Source: Sipunculus nudus
Taxonomy: Eukaryota > Annelida > Sipuncula > Golfingiida > Sipunculidae
Length of the DNA stretch: 64,000 bases
Direction of reading: 5' to 3'
NCBI GenBank assembly: GCA_026874595.1
Contig: CM049310.1
Location: 79,971,056-80,035,055 of the forward strand
Shown here: positions 25,464 through 38,099 of the stretch, one piece after another
Layout of the letters: each line of letters begins with the position of its first letter
Numbering within the stretch: position 1 is the first letter of the stretch
The notes under the pieces: model-generated
The model's input: the letters and a program-made list of their open reading frames with translations, nothing else
The model's database searches: none
What the model was told of the DNA's origin: nothing
Program-made: the position numbers and the translations under genes

Positions 25464-26595
25464 CACATCACATATTAATTTAAAATAGCTTTAACTAGTA
25501 GGATGTTCAATTTTAATTCATTCTTTTTACTAGTAGTTTGCTGATATATCAATTATGTAGATGATTGGTCATTCGGGTTCTTAATAGATCATATTGGTTG
25601 CATCATTTATCAATAACTGTTAGGTGTAGATTTTAAAGGTCATCAACACTTCTTTCTGATATGCAGAGAAATTATTGTTAGACATATACAATATACGATA
25701 CACAAGGCCTGATTTGAAAGTCATACTAAATTCAATCATTCAATTCTATATGGCTCATTCTTCACAACACTAAATTACATGGTAATTTATTTGGTAATTT
25801 TGTATTATTAATTTCTTATCTCTTGTTTTCTTCTTTCAATCAGTTATTTTTTATTTATAGCCAATTGCTACCACTTAAGCTATGTTTCCATGTGAACATA
25901 TAATGGTATGTGCATATATGCGGGAGAAATAGGTGTGTTTCCATGTGCACATATATGCTTATATGTATAAAACGGCAGATCGACTCATATATTTGTACAG
26001 TGGATGGAGCAGGCCTTTCTTAAAAAAGATGGGGAAGTGATGTCTTTTTACCCTGAATCGCTGAGCTCACACAGACTCTATTTGTAAAAATCAATCCTGT
26101 GCTGATTTTTAGGCATATACACACACAGGCAACACATACACAACACATATACATACTGATGGACAGATGGAAACGCCCACGTTAGAAAATCATAGGAGCT
26201 TTTTTCACACAGATACGCATAAATGGGAACTTCTTTCTCTTATTTATTATAATATTTCAATTGCCATTTTTGTTTTTCAACAAACAGATGCTCTCACCTA
26301 TGCTCAATAGATTTTTCTCTGTCTGTTAGCATAAAACACACAAAATATTGGCCTTTTTATTCTTTTTTTATGCCACATACTTACACAACTGGAAGAAATT
26401 TGGTCATTTTCAGTATAGCACATCATTTTCAACAACAACTCACATGATACACTTTCCAATGCTTCTGCCATTAATATTGATGGAGATATTTGCTTTTTTA
26501 TACTCTAGAGCACTTATGCCCACAGGAATCAATATCAGTTTAACTTTATTTGCAGTGTCTACAATACTGCCACTTTTCTTTTTATTGTATCCGCC
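25464..26595. other. No supported gene
   Basis: AT-rich. At 25880-26000 there are two close copies of GTTTCCATGTG-ACATATA, and a reversed GATGGAAACGCC occurs near 26170. This may be a small decayed inverted-repeat element, but boundaries cannot be fixed. Confidence 0.3.
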
Positions 26596-26601
26596 AAAAC
26601 C

Positions 26602-26660
26602 GGATACTATGTCTTTGACTGGGTTCCGCGGCTGCCGCCATAGTATTCGTTTCCAGAGAG
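26602..26660 (+). repeat. Head segment of repeat family R2 (GGATACTATGT + CCG-rich)
   Basis: GGATACTATGT at 26602-26612, followed by a short CCG-rich stretch. The same head occurs at about 30399-30440, and ACTATGT followed by GGGGATACT recurs at about 31774-31790. It leads into the tandem block at 26888-27608. Confidence 0.5.
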
Positions 26661-26887
26661 CTCCTCTGAGACTACTGGACTGATTTTTCTGAAACTGACA
26701 GCAATTAACAGGTCACATGTGAACTGGTGCCTAGCCATTCAGCTTTGACCTCTGACCTTTCCTCTCCAGTGCATCCATCTGTGCGTCTTCTTTTACACAT
26801 TAGCCGACATATCTTCGGACTCGATTGATCAATCAGAAAAAGAGTACAAATGTAGCCCTTGGATTGTTTTATAACATACACAAAAGA

Positions 26888-27608
26888 GGTGGCGCCACCT
26901 GCAGCCAATTTTGGACAGCGTCCATCTGTTCGTCTGACATGGGTAAAAATCATTCAGATCTCTGCAGTGCACGGTTTGACTTATTCACCTGACATTTTTG
27001 CATGCGTGTACATCCTGGATAGGTTTCTTGATTTTATAACAGGTGGCGCCACCTACATTCACGTTCACGCTGCAGACATCCATGCTTATATCTCCGGACT
27101 GGTTTGACGAATCTTGCTGAAAATTCCCATGTGTTTAGATCTCACATAGGTCTTAATCTTACAAGAAACTGGTGGTGCCTCCTGCATCCATTTGTGCACA
27201 GCGTCCATCTATTCGTCTGACTTGGGCTAAAATGCATCATATCTCAGCAGTGGTTTGAATTATTCACCTGAAATTTGGCATGCGTATACATCCTGGGTAG
27301 CTTTCTTGATTTTGTGACAGGTGGCGCCACCTACATTCACGTTCACATTGCAGACATTCATGCTTGTATCTCCCGACTGGTTTGACGTGTCTTCCTGAAG
27401 TTTTGCATGTGTTTGGATTTCACATAGCTCTTTATCATACGCAAAACTGGTGGGGCCACCTTCAATTATTTTTGCACAGGGTCCATCTGTTTGTCTGCTG
27501 TAGGTTAAAATCACTCATATCTCAGCAGTGGTTTGACTTTTCAACCTGAAATTTTGCATGTGTATACATGTTGGATAGTTTCTTGTTAAAATAACAGGTG
27601 GCACCACC
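26888..27608 (+). repeat. Higher-order tandem repeat phased on GGTGGCGCCACC
   Basis: The 12-bp perfect palindrome GGTGGCGCCACC or close variants occurs at 26888, 27042, 27171, 27320, 27449 and 27597. The intervals are 154, 129, 149, 129 and 148 bp. The block is therefore a dimer repeat of about 278 bp made of a 129-bp and a 149-bp half. Each half also carries conserved phrases such as TTTGAC-ATTCACCTGAAATTT and CATATCTCAGCAGTGG. Short reading frames inside are by-products of the repetition. Confidence 0.85.
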
Positions 27609-27614
27609 TACAAT

Positions 27615-28196
27615 CATTTTTACGTGGCAGACATCCATGCTTATATGTAACACATCTAACTCTATTTCCCCTTGCCACTCAATCCATTCCTCACTTCACC
27701 CGCCCTACTCTGTTTTTGGTGGATACACGTAGTTGCTTCTCGACTACCCATGTTCTAGTTACTAATAGTGATTTCATACCAAGTTGTTAGATTTTGTCAG
27801 AAACAACACTCATGAAATGTATGTACTTTTAAAAACAGTCAACATTATTATATTTCTTAATTATACACTTTTTTGACAATTTTATGGAGATGCTAAGTAG
27901 TGTGTCTTCAAGGGACATAATTCACTTTGTATTTATTAGTTTAACACTTTTTTAGTCTTTTTCCATTTATTTATTCAATTTCTACTGGACTATGATTTTC
28001 AAGAAAGGATAAACATGCTAACTGTGAAAGATGTAGGATAACTTTTTTAGCTGAATAAGAAACAGCTCACTGCCTTCAGATTTGCATTGATTTTCCTTAA
28101 GCCGTCCGAAAACATATATCTGCAGTCTCAGCCTTGCAAGATCGACCCAGCCATGTGGGTGGTCCCTATTGAGGGATGTGGGGCAAATCATTTGTG
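27615..28196. other. No supported gene
   Basis: No coding series or complete repeat recognised. Confidence 0.4.
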
Positions 28197-28328
28197 GATT
28201 CACTTTCTCTGCTAATATTTACATGCAAAAATTACTGTTCATTTTTGAATATTGCTTGCTGATTCATTCACTTTTTCTGCTAATATTTACATGCAAAAAT
28301 TACTGTTCATTTGTGAATATTGCTTGCT
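28197..28328. repeat. Tandem duplication, 64/68-bp units
   Basis: Copy 1 (28197-28260) and copy 2 (28261-28328) share GCTAATATTTACATGCAAAA and ATTGCTTGCT. Copy 2 has a 4-bp insertion near its start and a few substitutions. Confidence 0.9.
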
Positions 28329-29695
28329 GATTCAAAATCATGTTACAGCTACACCCACAAATATACTTGATCCTTCATTGGCCCATTCATCACATGAACT
28401 CAAATTGGCAATCGATCCTGTTCATAATAACAGGTGTTAGTTCATGAATAAACACTAACACTATTGGGACTGGGATAAACATACCCTGCTGTCAGATAAC
28501 TATGTAATATTTGTTTGCTGTCTACATATTTCTTTGAGCTGTTAAATGGTCAAACACGGGTGTCATGGTCACACATGGCAGTCCTCTCACCGTCATGATC
28601 AACTATGAATAAATGGAACCACATATTACAATGAGTGTATTGAACTGAGATTCAACTGTCAACACTAGAAAAAAAATTCAAGGGATCAATCAAATTCGTT
28701 CAGGACAGGTATATACAGCTCTGTTTAGATAACATAATTTAAAGGATAAATGAAGTGTCTGTGTTGTCCATTTCTAATATACTTTGACTTGCTATTAATT
28801 AATATTTATTACTATTTTGCCTTTGGGGTGGGGACACATGAAACATTGGATTTTTCATTGTATTGTGCATGGTATGTAGTCTTTGATACTGTTATATTGG
28901 GTAGGAGTGGGCATATTTGTGACTTTACATCTATTTAATGGAGTAATTCAGTATTTCATTCTTTGGAATGTTTACACTTATTTAAGTTAAGATCAATTTT
29001 GGTTTCAGTCTTTTCAGATATTCATATAGAGCCAACAATATTAACTGATTCCTGAATGTAGAGACTCAACTGTGTTATCTGAGGATTAATTCAGATATGA
29101 TGATACAGCCTTATTGCAGCTCTCATAATGGGCATTATAATAAATTGCATGATATGATATGTTGGTCTGACTTTGTTAATTGGTGTCTGGATATAAGACT
29201 AAGGTCAGTCTATAACTGGATGTATGTCAGGTCAATATAGTCTTACATAAAATGACCACATTATTATGTCAAATGTCAGGTCAACATCAACATCTAACCC
29301 CATAGGAGCTTGTATCAGTGATGTCACTGATGATACATGAATATACATTGATCATGGCTATCCAAACTTGGAATCATACATACTTGCATGAATGGTGTGC
29401 AGTTTGGCCAGAGAGACTCCATGTCAATATTTTCTTTTTAAGCAATCACTTAGACATCTACCAAAATTTGCATTTCGAAAACTTGTGCTTCATCTGCTAA
29501 GATAGTTCTAGACCATATAATTTTTGATGGATGGTGCCATTTATTATTTTTTTTTTTTAAATCATATATCACACATTTTAAAACATTCATTTTGGACTGC
29601 ACAATTACATTCCTTGAGTGACATTTCTTCCAAAATTATTTAAAGATTATCAGAAAACTTTATATACCTAGAGCATAAAAATTATAGCGCTTACA
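28329..29695. other. No supported gene
   Basis: AT-rich sequence. No coding, RNA or element signature recognised. Confidence 0.4.
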
Positions 29696-29859
29696 AGTGA
29701 CTATTGGTGAAACACATTCAAACAGTTATCTCTCTCACATATACAAACCATGTACTACAGTCATTGTTTCTCAGTCAAGTGACTATTGGTGAAACACATT
29801 CAAACAGTTATCTCTCTCACATATACAAACCATGTACAACAGTCATTGTTTCTCAGTTT
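29696..29859. repeat. 82-bp tandem duplication (2 nearly identical copies)
   Basis: Copies at 29696-29777 and 29778-29859, both starting AGTGACTATTGGTGAAACAC. They differ only by a few bases (for example GTACTACAG versus GTACAACAG), so the duplication is recent. Confidence 0.95.
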
Positions 29860-30390
29860 CTTCTACACCCAAACATGTTATATGATTCATAACATCACTG
29901 TATATTTTTAAATTTTATTTTTAGCAATTCATGGACTGTTCACTACATCATAACAGCCTTTACTGTGGAGGAGTGAGATAATCCTTTTTCTTCATATGTT
30001 TGCAACCCTTACATTTATTATACACATTTTTATGGTAATGTTTTTATGTTAGTTATTATCACTTGAGCATTTCTTAATTTTTATGCTTGTGAAATTTGTT
30101 GACTAAATGTTGCATGTTACTTTAACTTGCATCTTTTAACAATTATGCACAACCTTTGCAAACTCTCTTGAAAATGTGGCTTACATGTTTTTGTAAACAG
30201 CATGTGTCACCATCAAAGATCATCTTTGTTTTTTTTCTTTATGCAACTGTTTTATAATATAACAAGGTAACCTCTGAGAATAGACTTTGCTGATTTTTAA
30301 TCATTCCCAACAAATATTTCAAATTTTTAATGTTCTTTGATGCTTCTTAATGTCAGCAAGACAGACTAACCCTCATTGTATCCCAATACA
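29860..30390. other. No supported gene
   Basis: AT-rich sequence. Nothing recognised. Confidence 0.4.
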
Positions 30391-30394
30391 AAGT

Positions 30395-31800
30395 CGGGGG
30401 ATACTATGTTTTCATACCGGTCCCGCCGCCGCCGCATATAAATCTTGTTAGTGCGATAACCCAAAAGATATTTCACGGAACTTTACCTAACTTGGTATAT
30501 GTATATATATGGGTAAGAGGAAGACGCCTATTTAAAATGAGGTCATGACCTTCACTAGGAGAGTGTCCTTGACCTTGAATAGTTCCCATTTTTGGGAAAA
30601 TCACACAAATTCTTAAATATCTCAAGAAATCTTGCATGGATTTATCCCAAATTCAAGTTGCTGGAAGATCATGGATAGGGTTGTCATGTTCCAGAAACTG
30701 GTGGCGCCACCTATTATTCTTCACTTGTTTTCGTGCCGTTTAATACCCCCAAAATTGCCACCTTGCAGTACTGTGAGCATTATAAGTCAAAAACTTACGG
30801 ACAGATTTCTTTTATATTATGCATATACATAGGTATGGGTTATGGGATGATGTTAATTTAAATTGGGGTCATGACCTTTCCTGTGAGAGTGGCCTTGACC
30901 TTGAATATTGCCACATATGGTGAAAATCACACACCTCTTATGATATCTTCAGTGTTGATAGCCATATGGATTTCAAACATGACTTATGTATGGCCCACCA
31001 CTACAGTAAGAACCTTATAGTTTCATGAGGTCAAAGGTCAAGGTCACTGGACTGGCATCTTAAAAGATACTGTGGATGCATTTTAAGCCAAACTTTCATC
31101 CCAGGTCTTCCATCTCTAATATATAGCTCACTTGCCAATAGTGGATGATCTATATCAATTTTGGGGTCACAAGGCCAACTGTCAAGGCCACAGGAGCTAT
31201 CTGTCCAAAAATTAGTTTCTGGATGATACTTCCTGCTTTTATTGATTTATTGATTTCAAACTTGACTCATATATGTCCAATTGGAAAAGCAAGACTCCAG
31301 TTGATTTTGGGGTCATGAGGTCAAAGGTCAAGGTCACAGGACACATCTTTAAAAAGATTGTGGATGCATTTTCAACCAAACATTTCATCTCAGACCTTTC
31401 ATCTTGCACATATAAGTCATCTGCCAATAGAGGAAGACCCCTATCAATTTTGAGGTCACAAGGTCAAAGGTGAAGGTCTGAGGAGCCATCTGTCCTAAAA
31501 TTAGTTTCTGGATGATAATTCCTGCTTTGTGATGTATAGATTTCAAAATTGACTTGTATATGTACGTCCCATTGGAAAAGCAAGACCAAAATTGATTTTG
31601 GGGTCATGAGGTCAAAGTTCAAGGTCACAGGACGAATCTTTAAAAAGATCAAGGTCACAGGACCAACATCTTCAACAAGATTGTGGATTGATAGATGGAA
31701 GAAACAATAAACATGCCAAGTGTCAGTATATGCTGCTAAAAATGGGGGCCTATTCTTAAAGGGGGGGGGAGGCTACTATGTCTGGGGATACTCTGGCACC
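30395..31800 (+). repeat. Repeat family R2 with AGGTCA tandem block
   Basis: It starts with the GGATACTATGT head and CCG repeats near 30400-30430 and includes one GGTGGCGCCACC at 30700-30711. It then runs into tandem units of about 290 bp, each carrying CATGAGGTCAAAGGTCAAGG. The AGGTCA triplets start at 31028, 31318 and about 31609. Half-way between lie weaker versions (about 31160 and 31452), so the unit is again a dimer of roughly 145-bp halves. Recurrent phrases include TCTTTAAAAAGAT, TGGATGCATTTT and CAATTTTGGGGTCA. It closes with ACTATGTCTGGGGATACT near 31774. Confidence 0.75.
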
Positions 31801-32411
31801 TGCGGTGCCAAGAAATGTCTAGTTTGCAAATCTGCTCTTAAATAATCTCACCCAGCAGGGAGCTGATTGGGTTGCTGCAGGGTGTCTTAAGTGGATACTT
31901 TACCCCCTTTAAAAAGGGGTATGCAAAATCCCTTTTTTAAAGTCAATTTTTTATTATTTTTTTTTTATAATTTCCTGAAAATTACTCTATTTTCATACTT
32001 TTTTCAAGCAACACTGGTTTTTCCTATTTTTTTTTCCATGAAGGCATTCAGTTATATATACTATATCTCTCCTGCTAATTAGTCCAGTTTGAATAAGAAT
32101 GAGACATTTTGCAATTTTTGTGTTTGCAAAGATTCAGCATGTGTCAGAATATGTAGAAGATGTCCTTATCTTGAATGCAGGATTATCTGCACATGTATAA
32201 TAACTTTGGAAACATTGTTTATACACAAATTATGGTATGCAAAGCACATGTTAAATCAGTCTGTGATGAAAAAAATGGGATATTGATGATATTTTTACTC
32301 TTTTTTTTTCACCCTTTATTTCTAAAAGGTTTGCCATTTTCTTGAAAACACTTACTCTTTTTTTTGTTCATTTACTTTTGTCTGGCCTGATCTTGATGTC
32401 TGTCTTTGGAA
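31801..32411. other. No supported gene
   Basis: AT-rich with several T-runs. Nothing recognised. Confidence 0.4.
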
Positions 32412-32480
32412 CATGGTTGGGTTCAAATGCAACTCGGTGCATTTAAATGCAAATGCAAATGTTATCTTATTGTCCTGATG
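32412..32480 (-). mobile_element. Possible 3' terminus of the hAT element
   Basis: CATGGTTGGGTTCAAATGC, followed by clustered ATTTAAATGCAAATGC words, resembles a hAT terminal and subterminal region about 220 bp downstream of the transposase stop. No matching terminus was found to the right of 33300, so the element looks truncated. Confidence 0.35.
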
Positions 32481-32702
32481 TAATTGCATTTAAATGTTTT
32501 TAAATACAAATGATAATGTCTATATGTACTAAAGCTTATAAAAATATACTCTTTATCCATTGGATATAAAATGTAACAACCTTTTTAGATCAATTTTTAT
32601 TATGAGAGAAAAATTCAAATTGACTCACAATATTACAATCCAGTAAATGATTTTACTAATTATGTGACTGTGTTTTGTCCAGAATAAATGTTGTTTTTAC
32701 AT

Positions 32703-33290
32703 TCACAAATGTGCATTGCACTTGACCAACATGAGCAATCCATACAAGTTGTCTGACAGCCGGTTACACTCTGGGTATGAGATATTTTCAGCTGTGGAGA
32801 AAATCCTTTCTACTGGGGTACTAAGATACCTATAACTCAGCATGGCTAGTCCAGGCATGTGGTGGGCATTGTCCTTCCAATAATTCAGAGGGTTACAGTT
32901 CATGTAAACTGCATTCTGTGAAAGACAAAGATCCATGCAGCTCTGGGGAGTCCTTGGGAGTGTCATCTTCTTCATTCATGAAGGGGAATAGACAGGGTCG
33001 CTTGGTAGGAGGGGCCCTGATGGGTCTGTAGGTGTGGTATGTTTGTCTGGGTGGGTCAGTAGGTGTGGTATGTTTGTCTGCGAGCTGATAAAGGAGAGTA
33101 TTCTTCAAAAGTGAGGTCTCAGAAAGAGTTCACATCCTCAGTTTGAATCCCTGGTCCAATGCACCAGCCACTTGGAAGACTCTCTTTGTCAATAATTGAC
33201 TGAAGGCTTCTAACAAGGATATTCTTGTGTTTTTGGCTGTTCCCCATTTCTCTTTAACCTCCTTCCTCCACACACTGACATCACTGACCA
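32703..33290 (-). pseudogene. hAT-family transposase, C-terminal relic
   Basis: The last frame (32703-32975) reads NPLNYWKDN, HHMPGLAMLSYRYLSTPVER, then IFSTAENI and CNRLSDNLYGLL. This is the hAT C-terminal dimerisation domain, with its usual W-W-like start, the A-x-x-YL-x-x-P core and the ER-FS-x-AG/N motif. Upstream in a second frame (to 33108) is PCLFPFMNEEDD, the acidic linker that normally precedes this domain. Further upstream FQVAGALDQGFKLRM corresponds to the LDPRFK region and is followed by a stop. At least one frameshift (about 32920-32960) and one stop break the gene. A hAT-like end (CATGGTTGGGTTCAAATGC) lies at 32413, where the element's 3' terminus would be expected. Confidence 0.85.
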
Positions 33291-33397
33291 GTCTCACAAT
33301 GAGCTAGCCAATCAGAATGAGCTACTTACCTGTAAGAGAAAACACTGCATTTCCTAACTCATTATCCAATAGCAAGGCAGCCAGCCTGTCTACTTGT

Positions 33398-33414
33398 GGG
33401 GGGGGGGGGGGGGG
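33398..33414 (+). repeat. G17 homopolymer
   Basis: An uninterrupted run of 17 G, prone to length variation and to quadruplex formation. Confidence 0.9.
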
Positions 33415-33819
33415 TTGGGAGGTTCATTTTACTAGTTAGTCTACTGTCAAGGTGGCGAACCAAATACAAGACATCCTTGGGCATTAACAATTGCTACGCA
33501 TGTAGAGCTTGATCATTGGAAGGAACTTTTGGCTTATTTAAGGTATAGGGCGACTCCAGTTTCATTTTCATAACATTATTATTCTACATGACTGAAAGGA
33601 TCATTTGATATAATGAGACATACTGTAAACTACATGTTCCATGCATCGTTAACCCCCAACTGAATATTCCGTTTGATTGTGTCTGCCTTTAGCCATGCAG
33701 TTAATTGTTTTTTACTCCATATTCAGAAAAAAAAGTGGTCTGGAGGTTTATAGCCAGGATTTATAGCAATGTATCGGAAAAAAAATGTGCATCAACAGTA
33801 TGTACATGAAAACAAGTGA

Positions 33820-34130
33820 CCCATGGGTCAGGAACCTCAGCTGACTAGGATGACATCCACAAAAGGTATTCTTTTCATCCGAATGCCAAATTTTGTATGT
33901 GGTGTCCCCATTGAAATAAAGCATAGCTCAGAGGATATGAGTAACAGAGTCCTAATTTCAGGTTTCATGGGATTTTTTTCATAGACCTACCTCCATGTGA
34001 CAAAGAAGATTCCGGGTCCAACAGTTATGATTTGTGCCTGGTTTACAGACAGACAGATGGAAAGACAACGGTAAAAGAGTTATGGCTATACTTCATATGA
34101 CTTCATATGACAGTCAGCTGGACTAAAAAC
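33820..34130 (+). repeat. Dispersed repeat related to the R1 tail
   Basis: It begins near AAGTGACCCATGGGTCAGGA, contains a GTGTCCCCATTGAAA block, then CAGACAGACAGATGG, and ends TCATATGACAGTCAGCTGG followed by ACTAAAAAC. The layout (dispersed-family body, ACAGACNGACNGATGG, CATGACTATA-like segment, CAGCTGAGCTAAAAA-like end) parallels copies ending at 7596 and 14490, but the body is strongly diverged. Confidence 0.45.
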
Positions 34131-35089
34131 ATGGTTACTATTGTTTCCATTATGATACACGCAACGTGATGCTCCATTTAAATGTTTTCTTTTAATTAAG
34201 ACACTTTTTCATTGGTCAATTTTATCCAAACCATTATCAACAGCCATTATTAATCAATCTTTTCCTTTTATATTTTGCACAGTATTAAAAGGCAGACCAT
34301 ATTTCCAATCCCTCTTGTGATAAAGACTGGTACATTCTAAGTATTGTCGCAGTTCAGGTGACAAATAGTTTGTGGTATGTATTCACAAGGAATAGATACA
34401 TCCAGGGGGCAGTGGAAATAAGGAATTCCTTCATTACAATAATCCATATATAAAGTCTGTACTATCACTCCTGTAGATGACAGACACCGTATTCTAAGTA
34501 TCGGTATTTAAAATTATAAGTGATCCTTATATTAGTTAAAGCATTGTCAGCTACAACAGGTTTACCTTGTGAAACATCTATACAACAAAGACTTTTCAGG
34601 GACTCAGATGGGCCACAGCAGCCTGTTTAGCTGTCTGGGTGCTTCAGGGTATTGTCAATTGGTGTTCCTGCCATTCTAATACACCTAGCATGTAGGATTG
34701 ACACACAGTCTCCGACATGAAAATATGTGTCTTAAAGGGACACCTCCCAGACACCCACTTTAGAAGAATTTGGGAGATGAAATTAATTGAAAAATTCAAC
34801 TGCATTCATGAAGGATCAAACAGGGACAATGGATTCCTCACCCATTATAAAAATTAGGCCACTGGATTCAAAATGCTTGTACAAATTTTACTTTTCTTAA
34901 TGTTTACACTTGCACATTCTGTAATAGTTGCACAGTATACACTGATTAACTGGTACAAGATTAGGAAGTTCGGCTCAGACACTAAGAAGTAATCCTATGA
35001 TCACAATGACATATGGACTACAAGAACAATAGGCATTACAAGAACATAAAGAAAAAATCCTGTAAGCCAGTAACACCCACCAGGAAACT

Positions 35090-35180
35090 ATTACCAGGCT
35101 TCATTCACACCTTAAGAAGGGGGTGCATCCCCAAAAGCTTGTGTCAAGAGTGACAACACCAGCTAATCCACATAAAGGTA
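35090..35180 (+). mobile_element. Possible Penelope-like element terminal remnant
   Basis: The stretch CACCTTAAGAAGGGGGTGCA, then TCCCCAAAAGCTTGTGTCAA, has the layout seen near the 3' coding end of Penelope-like elements and some LINEs: (T/C)GAAGAAGG, a short self-complementary segment, then C(C)GAAAnGTTGTGTC. No GIY-YIG or RT coding is readable upstream. Confidence 0.25.
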
Positions 35181-35199
35181 TCATATATATACTTCACTT

Positions 35200-38099
35200 A
35201 TATATACAGACTAGCAAGGCAATTCAAACCTGTTTAAATTGGTCATAAAATGTAGGAACACTGGATGCACAGTTGTACGATTCTACCAATTTCTTGTACA
35301 TAAAACTCTTATTTTTTGGTTATCAGATAAATTGGTGTGCCATGAGGAAGATGTAAGCCAGAAATCTAATGACATCTACACAGCTGACAGAAAACAAGTA
35401 CTCTGCAGGAAGAAGGGTAGGTGGGAATAATGTTACTGCTACCAGGGACAAAGATCAGGTTATATGAAAGGCTTCAGTATTTTGAGAGAACAATAATGAA
35501 AAAAATAATATCAGCCACTGTCACTTAATACAGAGTAAATGATATAAAAAATGACATTGAGAAAGCAAGCACTTATATTATAATCACATTGCAACAATTA
35601 AGTTAACAATCTGAGCAGGAAGTGGTTCTTAAATGCACATCAACAGGTAAAAACAAAACAGGTTGAGGACTTAACCAGAATTTCATGGAAGTGCTAAATG
35701 TGAGACTCTGACAACAGCTAGGTTTTTTTGTTTTAAACTCAAAATTGGGTAAGATTCAGCTATACTTATTCACAGTAAACTGCTTCCCATGGAGCAGTAA
35801 ATGTTCTCCAGACTGTTGATCGGCTAAGTGCCAGGCCACAAACAGCACTTGCAATATAAAGTTACTCTGCTTATGTATAAAAAACGGTTGCAGTCTGTAC
35901 TTCAGTTGTTTTTCTATGTTGAACCTCACAACATAAGGAGGTGTGACTTAACAGGGTTTATTAGTTCATTTCTGTTTAAATTTTCAGTTGTGCATTTCTG
36001 TTTGTCTTTCTAAGGTATACCCAGGTGCAAAAAGCATCTACATTGGTTTACCTGTTCTGCTTTCTTTTAAATATATATGCTGGAAACATATATTTATCTG
36101 TTTCTCCTAATCTAGTACAGTGCTACTTTGTTATACCCATTTTCAATATAAATGGATATTTCAAAATTCACATGTTTTCCATAAACAATTTTGTCATTAA
36201 ACATTAGCACAATGTATGTTTATGTATATGAAAGGCCTGTGTATTGTGAGATTACATTTTTTTTCTTCACCTTCTAAAACATTCACCATTAATTCCAACT
36301 TAAGTTTTACATCTGTGATTTTTTTAAATATTAAAGCAAATGGATCACTAAACTGGATGTAAGTTCATTTCATCACGTTAAAAAGTACATGACTCATTCT
36401 TCCTTCTGCCATTTGTTTCCATTCAAGTGGAGTGGCATGACAGTGATCATTATTAACATATATAGGGCACATTAACATTATACAGTTTTTACATTGCAAC
36501 TGCTCCATGATATGCGAGTGGTCCAAGAGGAATTTATGATGGTACATACAACACAATAATCAAAACGAATCAATTCATAAATAAATAAATGATTCTTGCA
36601 TGCTTTGAAACTACCATAATGTACCAGGTATGACTGAGTTGGGATATTTTCTGAGTTTAGTGTTAACTTCAACTTATAAAGATATTCAGGGATTTCTGCC
36701 TTATACTTACAGTCATGTGCTTTTCAAAAACATTCCGGTATTTCTGCCACATATACTGAATTGTACTTGGATGTATGGAACAGATTTTTTTCTTTCAAGG
36801 CATATAGACTGATTCTGTTTATGGGTTAGCAAATATTTCAGATTATTATATAGGAGATATTTCAATGATTGCATTTATTATGCTATATTACACATGCAGT
36901 GAATAGCCAGCTTTCCAGACATAGGTTTATGAACTGCATTATTTTAGGATTTAATTTTTATTTTCACAGATTGTGTCTTCAAATATTTCTTAACTATACT
37001 GGAAGGTTTATTGGCTTTTCCTTTGGTTAGTTGTTAATTTTTTTCTGGATGTTGGCAAGTTTATTGAAACAGATCTGAAAGGATATTGATTAAAGATGCT
37101 TGGGTAATATACACAAAATTTCCAATATATTTTGGAGGTTTTATGCATTATGTCATTAAAATTGAATTAAAGAATTTCAACTCTTTGTTATTGACAGAGT
37201 TATTCTTTATGCCTACATTTGATGGATAGTTTGTATGTATTATTGCTGGAATTTGTCATACAACTCACCAGTTGACCTGTTTTACTAAAGCTTTAACCAT
37301 TAGTAACAGACATGATTTTTTGTTAAGGGGATCATAGCCAGGATTTACAGGAAGCTGTCACACTAAACACATTCACTTTTATAATCAAACTTAGTTTTCC
37401 TCCCCTTAATATATCAATACTGCAACTGATGACATGGTTTACAAAGGAAACATAAACTAATGATTTACTGTTACTTTACAGTGTAAGAGTCCATTTTCTA
37501 ATTGGCTCCATGTAAAAAGTTCTATTTTTCTATTTCAATCAGGCCTAAACCACATAATGCTTTGTACTGTTTCAAGATACTATTCAAAGTCCAGGAACTT
37601 GATTAGCATCAATATTATGTTTATTCTTTAACACTATATGCAAGTTTTTAATTTTGAAAAAAATCCTAGGAAACCAATCCTAGCACACCTTTCAGTGCCT
37701 CCACTTCAGCTGAAGTTAACACCGTGATATCGTTGTGCATGCCTGTATACAAAATACATTTTTTTTTTCAGCTTACCTTTACAAGAACATTAGACCATGG
37801 TCCATTTTGGCCATGGGCAACAGATCCCAAACAAGGGTTTGTCCCAATATTAACATTAACGCTTGTGAAACACCAGTTGTATGTCAGAACAGAAAACTGA
37901 TAATGCCAGTTTCATTCATGCTGTGTTTATGTTATTATTGGCTCAAATGATCAGGCCTGGTACACTTTCAAACACCAGTGTACAGGGAAAAACAACTGAA
38001 CAGTTTCAGTACATTATCTTGGCAGGTACCATTTCATATTTACAAACCGCTAATGCTATTTTTGGGGTTTGTTTAACATGTTTGGTAAAGGATTAGGTC
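35200..38099. other. No supported gene
   Basis: AT-rich, with short frames only on both strands. No splice-linked series or element boundary recognised. Confidence 0.4.

Noticed and set aside
26705-27549. Several 60-85-codon frames on both strands
   Set aside because: They follow the 278-bp tandem unit and start or stop at equivalent places in each unit, so they are repeat by-products.
33100-33160. tRNA B-box-like word CAGTTTGAATCCC
   Set aside because: No A-box or cloverleaf is found at the proper distance, and the segment lies within the hAT transposase relic.
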